64,000 nucleotides of DNA from NCBI GenBank assembly GCA_025923195.1, contig JAICGJ010000011.1, forward strand, positions 1-64,000, given 5' to 3'. The notes below the pieces were generated by a model. That model was not told the DNA's origin, ran no database searches, and saw only the letters and a program-made list of their open reading frames with translations. Source of the stretch: Chryseolinea sp. Its GTDB lineage: Bacteria > Bacteroidota > Bacteroidia > Cytophagales > Cyclobacteriaceae. Both the position numbers and the translations under genes were made by a program. Positions 53,278 to 60,921 of this stretch are shown here, in pieces (the stretch's first letter is position 1; each line of letters starts with the position of its first letter).

Positions 53278-53848
53278 ACACTTTTACGTGGCTCCAGTTT
53301 TCACCCGTTTTTATCCGGTGGATTTGCATATCTGAAACCCTGAACTTCTTTGCGAGTGCTTTCAAGGTGGGCTGCTTTTTCGATTTGAATAGCGCAACTT
53401 TAATTTGCTTTACTTTGCTTGCGGTTAATTTTGGACCCTCATCAGGATTCATGCGAACAATGACGTTAGGGTCTTTCAATGCATGCTGAATCTGATCATC
53501 GTGTTTAACCCACTTCAGGTTTGATGCCTTGTTATTTTCTTTTTTGTGATCTACGTGTATCACAAAATTATGGCTAGAGTTAGGCTGCTTGCAAAAATAT
53601 TCGGCTACTAGCCGATGTATATAATAGTTTTGCCTCGTTTCTTCTCTGCCAATCGTTATGCTGGGATAGCCTTGTGTAAGTCTTGGCTTAAGCACGTAGC
53701 CGTCTTCTAATTTTGTTTTGAAACTTACAATCCGCCCCTTATCGGACACGGAATAACGCTTTGTAGTTGTTCCTTTCTTCAGCTTCAACTCCTTCCATGT
53801 TTCACCTGGAATAAGTTTTAGTTTTGTTTGTTTAGTTGTTTTAGCCAT
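53276..53848 (-). CDS. NUMOD4/HNH endonuclease-type protein
   Basis: A 190-residue protein. The start WKELKLKKGTTTKRYSVSDKGRIVSFK is a NUMOD4-type motif, followed by LKPRLTQGYPSITI and an HNH_3 nuclease core YIHRLVAEYFCKQP ... VIHVDHKKENNKASNLKWV. The C-terminal 60 residues (LTASKVKQIKVALFKSKK, LKALAKKFRVSDMQIHRIKTGENW) form a helix-turn-helix typical of homing endonucleases. Such genes are often mobile or phage-linked, but no intron, intein or phage gene lies next to it. DNA cleavage is plausible; target unknown. Confidence 0.88.
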   Translation of the reverse strand: MAKTTKQTKLKLIPGETWKELKLKKGTTTKRYSVSDKGRIVSFKTKLEDGYVLKPRLTQGYPSITIGREETRQNYYIHRLVAEYFCKQPNSSHNFVIHVDHKKENNKASNLKWVKHDDQIQHALKDPNVIVRMNPDEGPKLTASKVKQIKVALFKSKKQPTLKALAKKFRVSDMQIHRIKTGENWSHVKV

Positions 53849-54296
53849 AGGTTTAAAGATGTAAAGGTTCAGATTTGTTTTTGGTTAATAGATTTAATTG
53901 CTCCAATATTTTTACGACATAATTCATGTTTGAGCATATTGTTTGTTCCAACGGGATCAATATAACGCAGCCTCTCCGGGAACAGAAGCCAGGAGGCCAG
54001 GGTTGGGTCAAATCCATCTTTCATCATAAGGCAAGCTTCGATTTTGCTCAGTTACAAAGGTCTGGATCGGATTTATCGGAGCTCCAGCTATGCGGGCTGA
54101 ACAACTAGCGAGGATATTATATAACAATTTATTATGATCAACATTAGAATGCAAGCATTGTTGCCTCTTTCTATCATATAATATCACTTTGGGGGTATGG
54201 ATAGGGTGGTACGGCCCTACTCTTGCGACGGAAATAGCGTATAGCCTCCAGTTATGGGGATTCGAAAGTCCCTTAAAGTGGCCATACCGTTGTCTT
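53849..54296. other. Gene-poor gap of 448 bases
   Basis: No gene is supported on either strand. GGGATTCGAAAGTCCC at 54257-54272 is a small hairpin that resembles a tRNA T-arm, but no acceptor or anticodon stem accompanies it. The rest is mixed sequence that may be a decayed gene or element next to the HNH gene. Confidence 0.4.
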
Positions 54297-54662
54297 CTAG
54301 AATTCTTTCTTGACTACCAACAAATAGTATCCCCTTTCTATGGGCAAATACCCTTGATCATAACAATAAAAGTACTGCGACCCTTCTTTCGTCGTGTAGG
54401 TGCCGGTGTAACAAGTGAAGTCGAAACCTTTAGCGATCAATTTTTCTCTGCTTATTCTGATCTTTCCCTCAGGATTCAGCTCCGCCAGTATCCGCCTGTT
54501 TTTTCGAAGGGCGTTATTGACATTACGAATATAGTTCGTGATATCACTGTTCAGCCGGTTATTAAAGGAGTTTCGACATTGGTCAGAGCAAAACCTTTTG
54601 TCTATGCGTCCGAATATTGCTTTGCCGCATTCTTCGCAGCTTTTTTCTTGTTTGAATGGCAT
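54297..54662 (-). CDS. Zinc-finger protein of unknown function
   Basis: A 121-residue protein. Near the start it has a four-cysteine zinc ribbon, SCEECGKAIFGRIDKRFCSDQCRNSFNNR (CxxC ... CxxxC), then a helical region (ITNYIRNVNNALRKNRRILAEL), and a C-terminal part with aromatic residues (GFDFTCYTGTYTTKEGSQYFYCYDQGYLP). From memory the family is widespread in Bacteroidota as hypothetical proteins. The zinc ribbon suggests nucleic acid or protein binding. No operon partner. Confidence 0.8.
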   Translation of the reverse strand: MPFKQEKSCEECGKAIFGRIDKRFCSDQCRNSFNNRLNSDITNYIRNVNNALRKNRRILAELNPEGKIRISREKLIAKGFDFTCYTGTYTTKEGSQYFYCYDQGYLPIERGYYLLVVKKEF

Positions 54663-54830
54663 ATAACGATTCGTTTACAAACGACAACAAACGAATATAG
54701 TCGAAAGTAAGCGCTTAACATACGAATAAGGCCATTTAGACCTATCACCTTTGACACATCGATTCGCCATTCCACCCGACGACCGGGTCAAAAGCGAAAC
54801 AGTATGTTAAACTCTTAAATTCTATGTTTT

Positions 54831-55166
54831 ATGGCAAACTTAAAAAACAGTGTCAAATTAATCGGTCACCTGGGCAAAGATCCCGAAGTGAGAAAATTCG
54901 AAAGCGGAAAAAAAGTGGCAACATTTCCCATAGCCACCACAGATACCTACAAGAATCTAAAGGGCGAAAAAATTGAGGACACGCAGTGGCATAATCTTGT
55001 TATTTGGGGAAGGCTTGCTGATGTGGCTGGACAGTATCTGAAAAAAGGTAGCGAGGTCGCCATCGAAGGTAAACTCATACACAGAGCCTATGAGACGCGT
55101 TCAGGCGAAAAGCGGTATATAACTGAAATTAACGTCAATGAAATGTTAATGCTGGGCCGCAGGTAA
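54831..55166 (+). CDS. ssb: Single-stranded DNA-binding protein, short form
   Basis: A 111-residue OB-fold protein: NSVKLIGHLGKDPEVRKFESGKKVATFPIATTDTYKN, then TQWHNLVIWGRLADVAGQYLKKGSEVAIEGKL and TEINVNEMLMLGRR. It ends directly after the OB fold and lacks the flexible linker and acidic DDDIPF-type tip by which housekeeping SSB recruits partners. A second full-length SSB elsewhere in the genome is therefore likely. Monocistronic with a strong terminator. Confidence 0.93.
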   Translation: MANLKNSVKLIGHLGKDPEVRKFESGKKVATFPIATTDTYKNLKGEKIEDTQWHNLVIWGRLADVAGQYLKKGSEVAIEGKLIHRAYETRSGEKRYITEINVNEMLMLGRR

Positions 55167-55189
55167 GGCTTTCCGCCTGATAAGGAAAA

Positions 55190-55216
55190 CCTGGCTGTCC
55201 AAAGCCAGGCTTTCTT
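55190..55216 (+). terminator. Hairpin terminator after ssb
   Basis: CCTGGCT (55190-55196) and AGCCAGG (55203-55209) pair around GTCCAA, followed by CTTTCTTTT. Confidence 0.85.
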
Positions 55217-55341
55217 TTGGATTATTTCCCAGAATTTTTTTTAATCAACTGCGTTATTAGCTCTAGCCGCCCATAGCAAGTATGACTGTGACTGCATAAT
55301 TGGGGGATCACTGGCAATATTTTTTAATTAGTTTTGTCACA

Positions 55342-57336
55342 ATGAGTTTTTTATACCCGTCATTTTTGTGGGCACTGTTGGCCCTGGCAATACCGATCAT
55401 TATTCACTTGTTCAATTTTCGCAAGACTACTCAGGTACTTTTTTCCAATAATCGGTTTCTGAGGGAAGTGAAAGATGCGACCACGGCCAAGCGTCGCTTA
55501 AAGCACTATCTTATTCTGTTTTCGCGACTCCTATTTTTATTTTTTCTGATAATCACATTTTGTCAGCCTATTATACCAGCTGTGGAACAACTTGGGAATG
55601 GCCGGAGCATAGTTCTGTATCTCGACAACTCGCAGAGCATGTCTGCACAGACAAATGATGAGAGCAAAGGTTTGGAGATGGCTATGTCGTTCACAAGGAA
55701 TATCGTCGAGTTATTTCCCCCAGACACCCGATACAAGCTCATTACCAACGATTTTTCCCCCTCTTCAAACAGCTATAAAACCAAGCCTGAGATACTGGAT
55801 ATGCTAACGCAGGTACGCCTATCGCCGGTAAGTCGTACGTATAAAGAGGTCGCAGACCGAATTGCGCAAGACAGGTCGGTGCGAGCCCGAGAAGTATTTT
55901 GGATCTCCGACCTGCAAAAATCAACGCAGGGCCCCATGGTTTTGTGGGATAGCACAACCAAACTCCACCTAGTTCCAATACAATTCAGCACTCAATCCAA
56001 TGTTTTTGTAGATACCGCGCATCTTGAAAATCCATTCGCAGCTGGAGGTGGCAAAAATGTGTTGCATGTTAAAATTCGCAATGACGGTGACAAAGACGCC
56101 GAACGGCTGAACATTAGGCTTACTATCAATAATATTCAGGCAGCGACCACGTCGGTGACGGTACCTGCCAAAGCGAGTGCCGAAACGAGCTTTGACCTCT
56201 CAACAAGCCTTTCCGGCCTTAATGAGGGCAAACTTTCATTCAATGATTTTCCCATTGCCTTCGATAACGAATTTTATATGGCGCTGAACTTTACGGACAA
56301 GATACGTATCCTTGAAATCAGGAGTTCTGAACCCAGGACGGTGGTAGAAAAGGTTTTTGGAAACAAGGAAATTTTTGAGTTCAAATCGTACGTCGTAAGC
56401 AACTTCAATTATAGCCTCTTGTCACAGGCTGACCTCGTGGTAATAAATGGCCTGAATTCAGTAGATGCCCCGTTGGGGGCAGCGTTGCGAAGCTATCTTA
56501 GCGAATCGGGTTCTGTAATATTTTTTCCAGGCAGTATGCCAGACGTTGTAAACCTGAGAGGTTTTCTCCAACTGCCCATAACAAGCGCTGCGGAAACTGC
56601 TGCCCAACAGGAACTTGATAAACCTGATTTTTCAAATCCTTTTTTTGAGAATGTGTTTGAAGAAAAATCCGTATCGATCGCAATGCCGCGTGCCGTTAAG
56701 GTATTGAACTGGGGAAATGATCGCTCCGCTATACTGAGGTTTAAGAACGATCAACCTTTTCTATCTCGATTTGATCAGCGCGGTAAACTTTACGTCGTCG
56801 CTACCGCATTGCAACAAGGTCAGACAGATTTCTTCAACCACGCCTTGTTCGTTCCCGTAATGTATCGCATAGCGTCTAGCAGCGTTAAGAATGAGGCTAA
56901 ACTCTATTACACATTAAGGGAAAGCTTCATTAACCTTCGGGCCGACAGTCTCGAAGGAGAGGAACCACTACGATGGATCGGAGAAGAGGAAATTGTCCCG
57001 TCGCAGCGAAAGCTGAATGATCAGGTAATTTTTGATCTTCCGAAATTCTCACTGACCAAGGGATTCTATAAAATAGTAGACAATCGTGATACTATAAGCC
57101 TGCTCGCATTCAATCTTGATAAAGCTGAATCGCTCCTGGACCAGTATACTGGTAGTGAAATGAAACGACTTCTGGGTGGCGGAGATCGGGTAACAATTTT
57201 TGACGTGGCATCTGAAGACGCTTTCAGCAACGAAATAAAGGAGCGATATTTGGGCACCCCATTATGGAAATATGCGCTTTTGCTGGCCATATTCTTTTTG
57301 CTGGTGGAAATCTTGCTCATACGTTTCTTTAGATAG
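55342..57336 (+). CDS. BatA-domain membrane protein with a von Willebrand A-like region
   Basis: A 664-residue protein from the ATG at 55342; the frame opens at 55300 but the family begins MSFLYPSFLWALLALAIPII. Two N-terminal helices (7-25 and about 57-77) bracket the FRKTTQVLFSNNRFLRE motif of the BatA/aerotolerance N-terminal domain. A vWA-like part follows with IVLYLDNSQSMSAQ (DxSxS) and EVFWISDLQKST. A beta-rich and a GATase-like part (LRSYLSESGSVIFFPGS) come next, with a single helix at the C-terminus (KYALLLAIFFLLVEILLI). Function is unknown; envelope integrity is plausible. Confidence 0.85.
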   Translation: MSFLYPSFLWALLALAIPIIIHLFNFRKTTQVLFSNNRFLREVKDATTAKRRLKHYLILFSRLLFLFFLIITFCQPIIPAVEQLGNGRSIVLYLDNSQSMSAQTNDESKGLEMAMSFTRNIVELFPPDTRYKLITNDFSPSSNSYKTKPEILDMLTQVRLSPVSRTYKEVADRIAQDRSVRAREVFWISDLQKSTQGPMVLWDSTTKLHLVPIQFSTQSNVFVDTAHLENPFAAGGGKNVLHVKIRNDGDKDAERLNIRLTINNIQAATTSVTVPAKASAETSFDLSTSLSGLNEGKLSFNDFPIAFDNEFYMALNFTDKIRILEIRSSEPRTVVEKVFGNKEIFEFKSYVVSNFNYSLLSQADLVVINGLNSVDAPLGAALRSYLSESGSVIFFPGSMPDVVNLRGFLQLPITSAAETAAQQELDKPDFSNPFFENVFEEKSVSIAMPRAVKVLNWGNDRSAILRFKNDQPFLSRFDQRGKLYVVATALQQGQTDFFNHALFVPVMYRIASSSVKNEAKLYYTLRESFINLRADSLEGEEPLRWIGEEEIVPSQRKLNDQVIFDLPKFSLTKGFYKIVDNRDTISLLAFNLDKAESLLDQYTGSEMKRLLGGGDRVTIFDVASEDAFSNEIKERYLGTPLWKYALLLAIFFLLVEILLIRFFR

Positions 57337-57421
57337 AATAGATGAATGATCATAAACAAGGTGCGAAGAGTCCGCTCAAAAACCGTGTTCCGCTTGTACA
57401 TTACTAATAAATCATTAGCAC

Positions 57422-58684
57422 ATGAAAATCTTAATTCAGGCTGCTGAAATCATTGATCGTACATCACCTTTTCATCAAAAAATAAAGAATATTCTCGTCA
57501 CCAACGGGCGCATCGCCGAAATTGGTGATAAGAATTACTCAGCAGATCGCGTCATAAAAGCCGAGGGAATGAAACTTACCATCGGATGGTTCGATCTCGG
57601 TACTTCCGTGGGTGACCCCGGCCTGGAGCATAAAGAGGATTTGGATTCTGCCGCCAAAGCCGCGGCAGCAGGTGGATTCACCGAAATTGCCGTGCTTCCA
57701 AACACGGTACCTTCAGTACAGACAAAGAATGAGGTGAGTTATATTACACGTGGCAATGACAGCCGGCTTGTTCAAATTTATGCATTAGCCTCGGTCACTA
57801 AGAATAACAAGGGCGAGGAACTCACGGAAATGATCGACTTACACGAGGCGGGCGCTATTGCCTTCACTGATGGTTTGAAACCTATCTGGCACACAGACAT
57901 TTTTTTGAAATCACTACAGTATCTACAAAAATTCAACGGACTGCTGATTGATCATCCAGAAGACATCTGGCTTAACATGTTCGGTCAGATGCATGAGGGG
58001 GTTAATAGTACAAAGCTTGGTCTAAAAGGCATGCCTCGCATTGCCGAAGACATAGCTGTTGGAAAAAATCTTGAGCTCCTCGGTTATGCAGGTGGCAGGC
58101 TGCATTTCTCCAGGATTTCTTCAGCCAAGGCAGTTGAAATGGTAAGGCAGGCAAAAAAGAAATTATCCGTGAGTTGCGACATCGCTGTTTATCAACCCTT
58201 GCTGGATGACGGATTACTCATGAACTTTGACACTAACTACAAAGTAAATCCACCGTTAAGAGAAAAGGTGGATGCAGATGCACTAGTCAAAGCATTAAAG
58301 GATGGAACGATAGATGTTCTTTGTTCAGGTCACACACCGCACGAGGACGAAAGCAAAAGCCTGGAATTTGATATGGCGGACGCGGGCATAATTAACCTGC
58401 AAACTTTCGCCGCCAATTTGGTTGCATTGTCTAAGTCTGTTGACTGGGATGTGCTTTTAGAAAAAGTAACTGTCAATCCTCGAAAACTCTTAAATCTTGA
58501 GGTTCCGCATATCGAGGCAGAAGCAAAAGCAAACCTCACACTCTTTGACCCAAATCATGCCTGGACTTTTGATGAAAAAAGCAATTTTTCAAAGTCCAAG
58601 AACTCTCCATGGCTAGGTAAAGAAATATTGGGCAAAGCGACTGCTGTATTTAATAATGGGCGACATAAAATTGAGGAGTCTTAA
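57422..58684 (+). CDS. Dihydroorotase-like protein lacking metal-binding residues
   Basis: A 420-residue amidohydrolase-fold protein of the dihydroorotase/PyrC family: GLEHKEDLDSAAKAAAAGGFTEIAVLPNTVPSVQT and GLKGMPRIAEDIAVGKNLELL are clear matches. The metal sites are altered: the usual DxHxHxREPG is DLGTSVGDPG, and the DHAPH motif with the catalytic Asp reads SGHTPH. The carbamylated-Lys region is also not recognisable. Such pseudo-dihydroorotases exist; some support aspartate transcarbamoylase as non-catalytic partners. It may be inactive or use another mechanism. Leads a group with two DUF4199 genes and a glycosyltransferase. Confidence 0.85.
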   Translation: MKILIQAAEIIDRTSPFHQKIKNILVTNGRIAEIGDKNYSADRVIKAEGMKLTIGWFDLGTSVGDPGLEHKEDLDSAAKAAAAGGFTEIAVLPNTVPSVQTKNEVSYITRGNDSRLVQIYALASVTKNNKGEELTEMIDLHEAGAIAFTDGLKPIWHTDIFLKSLQYLQKFNGLLIDHPEDIWLNMFGQMHEGVNSTKLGLKGMPRIAEDIAVGKNLELLGYAGGRLHFSRISSAKAVEMVRQAKKKLSVSCDIAVYQPLLDDGLLMNFDTNYKVNPPLREKVDADALVKALKDGTIDVLCSGHTPHEDESKSLEFDMADAGIINLQTFAANLVALSKSVDWDVLLEKVTVNPRKLLNLEVPHIEAEAKANLTLFDPNHAWTFDEKSNFSKSKNSPWLGKEILGKATAVFNNGRHKIEES

Positions 58685-58707
58685 GGTGTAAGTAACCTGG
58701 CGTGTCC

Positions 58708-59232
58708 ATGATGAAAGTGCTATTGAAGATTGCCACGCGATATGGATTTGTCGCGGGCGTCCTTGCATTTATGTTACTGGTCGTCATGTATTACATGGGC
58801 CCTCATCCACTACTCACATCACCTTTTCTTGATTTTCGTGTCTTGCTTTTTGGTATTTTTACATTCTTCACGCTTAAGGAATACAGGGATTACCACGGTA
58901 AGGGTATTTTGTATTACTGGCAGGCGATGTATGGTGGACTGACTATGGTCCTGGTTTCAACCGTGATAACATCGTGCCTTCTATGGTTGTTTGGAAATTG
59001 GGAGAGGGAGTTTGTTGTCTCGTATGTTGCCCAGCTTGCTGTCTATCTGCAATCTTTTCCGCAGGAAGACATTGATCGCATTGGAAAAGAGGTTTATGAA
59101 CGTAATTTAAAGGAGCTGCCTGCGACAAATGTTTTTGATTTGGTGCAAACCTATTTCGTGCAAGGCACGATCATAGGATTTTTCGTCACCATCATTATAT
59201 CGGTAATATTAAGACGACAATCTAAACCCTAA
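58708..59232 (+). CDS. DUF4199 membrane protein
   Basis: A 174-residue protein with four helices (GFVAGVLAFMLLVVMYYMG, DFRVLLFGIFTFFTLKEY, GGLTMVLVSTVITSCLLWLFG, GTIIGFFVTIIISVILRR) and a periplasmic loop at about 100-140 with PQEDIDRIGKEVYERNL. The plan and the YYWQAMYGGL stretch match DUF4199, a Bacteroidota family of unknown function. Starts 23 bases after the dihydroorotase-like gene and four bases before a second DUF4199 gene; ATG codons at 58708 and 58711 are both possible. Confidence 0.85.
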   Translation: MMKVLLKIATRYGFVAGVLAFMLLVVMYYMGPHPLLTSPFLDFRVLLFGIFTFFTLKEYRDYHGKGILYYWQAMYGGLTMVLVSTVITSCLLWLFGNWEREFVVSYVAQLAVYLQSFPQEDIDRIGKEVYERNLKELPATNVFDLVQTYFVQGTIIGFFVTIIISVILRRQSKP

Positions 59233-59236
59233 TCTT

Positions 59237-59773
59237 ATGGAACAAAATGTAACCGCATCTGCAATCACAACGCGCTCGGCAGGTATTCGCTACGGTGTGA
59301 TCAATGGAGTAATACAGGTAGCATACTTTCTTATTCTGACAACAGCGGGCATGCAAGTATCAAAAGGATTTGGACCGTGGGGAGGCACTCTGATTACGCT
59401 GGTTGTGCTTTTTTTGGCGCACAAATACTACAAAGAAAATGGTGATGGTTTTATGACCTACGGACAGGGAATCGGCATCGGCTTCTGGTTAGGTCTCGTT
59501 TCCGCAGTTATTTCGAGTGCCTTCGGCTATATTTACGCCAAGGTCATTGATCCAAGCTATATCTCCACGATTCGTGAAAAGGCAATCGAGGATATGGAAG
59601 CTAGCGGTCAGACGCCAGAGCAGATCGATATGGCGATGAAATTTGTTGAGATGTTTACCTCCGCAGAAGCGATATTGATCATGAGCCTTGTCATAGGCGT
59701 AATTATGACAGTAGTTATCGCGTTAATTGTTACTATTTTTACGCAAAAGCCGCATCCTGAAACGAGCATTTAA
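59237..59773 (+). CDS. DUF4199 membrane protein
   Basis: A 178-residue protein with the same four-helix plan: GVIQVAYFLILTTAGMQVSK, GGTLITLVVLFLAHKYY, GIGIGFWLGLVSAVISSAFGYIY and the last helix LIMSLVIGVIMTVVIALIVTIF. The motif GDGFMTYGQGIGIGFWLGL is strongly DUF4199. The loop before the last helix is acidic (EDMEASGQTPEQIDMAMKFVEMF). Four bases after the first copy and five before the glycosyltransferase; the three are surely cotranscribed. Perhaps the two copies pair. Confidence 0.9.
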   Translation: MEQNVTASAITTRSAGIRYGVINGVIQVAYFLILTTAGMQVSKGFGPWGGTLITLVVLFLAHKYYKENGDGFMTYGQGIGIGFWLGLVSAVISSAFGYIYAKVIDPSYISTIREKAIEDMEASGQTPEQIDMAMKFVEMFTSAEAILIMSLVIGVIMTVVIALIVTIFTQKPHPETSI

Positions 59774-59778
59774 ATGAG

Positions 59779-60813
59779 ATGATGAATCCGGAAATAACGA
59801 TCGTAATTCCGGCCAAAGACGAGGAGGACTCTCTTCCCGAACTGTGCCAATGGATTAGCCGTGTTATGCAAGAGCACGGCTTTTCGTATGAAGTTATTTT
59901 CATTGATGATGGCAGCAAGGACGATACGTGGCTGAAGATTCAGAAGATCAACGAATGGGATGGGCATTTTAAGGGAATCAGGTTCAACAGGAACTTTGGA
60001 AAATCTGCGGCGCTGCAAACTGGTTTTCGGGCCGCACAAGGCAGAGTTGTAATAACAATGGATGCCGATTTACAGGATAGTCCTGATGAAATCCCCGCGC
60101 TTTATAAAATGATTGTCGAGAATGGCTATCACATGGTATCGGGCTGGAAGAAAAAAAGACACGATCCCCTCTCCAAGACGATTCCCTCCAAGTTCTTTAA
60201 TTATATAACGCGAATGTTGTCAGGAATTAAATTGCATGACTTCAATTGCGGATTGAAGGCATATCAGATACAGGTTGTGAAGAACATTCAGGTGTATGGT
60301 GAGATGCACCGCTACATTCCCGTGATTTTAAAATGGGCAGGCTACAATAAGATCACCGAAAAAGTAGTTGAGCACCATGAACGGAAATATGGCAGAACAA
60401 AGTTTGGACTGGAACGATTTATCAATGGCTTCCTGGACCTTTTGTCCATTACCTTTGTAAGCCGCTTCCGGCAAAAACCCATGCATTTTTTTGGAACGCT
60501 GGGAACGTTGTCCTTTTTGATCGGGTTTATTTTCACCCTTAAGCTTTTCTGGGATAAACTGGATGCACTATTCATTTCAAAAATTCCAATCAAACGCGAT
60601 ATTACGGAGCAACCTATATTTTATATCGCGTTGGTTGCTGTTGTCATCGGAGTTCAACTTTTTGTTACAGGGTTCCTGGCAGAAATGTTTGCCATGCAAT
60701 CCCTCAGCCGGCGAGACTATCTGATTATTGACAAAGTTGGCCTGGAAGAAAAGTTATCGGGCGAACCCGTTGGCGTTTCTTATTATATGCATCCGGAAAG
60801 CAGGCTAAAGTAA
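59779..60813 (+). CDS. Family 2 glycosyltransferase with C-terminal membrane helices
   Basis: A 344-residue polyprenyl-phosphate glycosyltransferase of the DPM1/GtrB/ArnC type: ITIVIPAKDEEDSLPELCQWI, EVIFIDDGSKDDTW, the DxD motif MDADLQDSPDEIPAL, and DFNCGLKAYQIQVVKNI. Two helices near the end (FGTLGTLSFLIGFIFTLKLFW and FYIALVAVVIGVQLFVTGFLAEMF) hold it in the inner membrane. It should transfer a sugar from a nucleotide to undecaprenyl phosphate or a lipid. The close link with DUF4199 genes suggests these act in the same envelope step. Confidence 0.93.
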   Translation: MMNPEITIVIPAKDEEDSLPELCQWISRVMQEHGFSYEVIFIDDGSKDDTWLKIQKINEWDGHFKGIRFNRNFGKSAALQTGFRAAQGRVVITMDADLQDSPDEIPALYKMIVENGYHMVSGWKKKRHDPLSKTIPSKFFNYITRMLSGIKLHDFNCGLKAYQIQVVKNIQVYGEMHRYIPVILKWAGYNKITEKVVEHHERKYGRTKFGLERFINGFLDLLSITFVSRFRQKPMHFFGTLGTLSFLIGFIFTLKLFWDKLDALFISKIPIKRDITEQPIFYIALVAVVIGVQLFVTGFLAEMFAMQSLSRRDYLIIDKVGLEEKLSGEPVGVSYYMHPESRLK

Positions 60814-60824
60814 GTAGGAAAAGT

Positions 60825-60910
60825 CCACGGTCCGCAGACCACGGTCCTCGGTAGCGACTGCAAAATTTGAAGTACTGCGCGCTGCTGTCAGCTGTAAACT
60901 GTACACTGTC
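60825..60910. repeat. Short-period repeats between convergent genes
   Basis: CCACGGTCC occurs at 60825-60833 and 60839-60847 with the hairpin GGTC-CGCA-GACC across the gap. Further on, CTGT recurs every seven bases at 60885, 60892, 60899 and 60906. Similar low-complexity pieces are often seen between genes in Bacteroidota genomes. Confidence 0.6.
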
Positions 60911-60921
60911 TCCTTTTCAGC

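Noticed and set aside
54186-54290. Possible tRNA or tRNA remnant around GGGATTCGAAAGTCCC
   Set aside because: The T-arm-like hairpin has no matching acceptor, D-arm or anticodon stem at the needed distances.
54655-54670. TGGCAT-ATAAC-GATTC on the plus strand
   Set aside because: A match to the -24 half only, made by the start codon of the zinc-finger gene read backwards; the -12 half has no TT and no gene follows closely.
54189-54710. Plus-strand frame of 173 codons
   Set aside because: Lies opposite the zinc-finger gene, whose CxxC pairs and domain show the minus strand to be coding.
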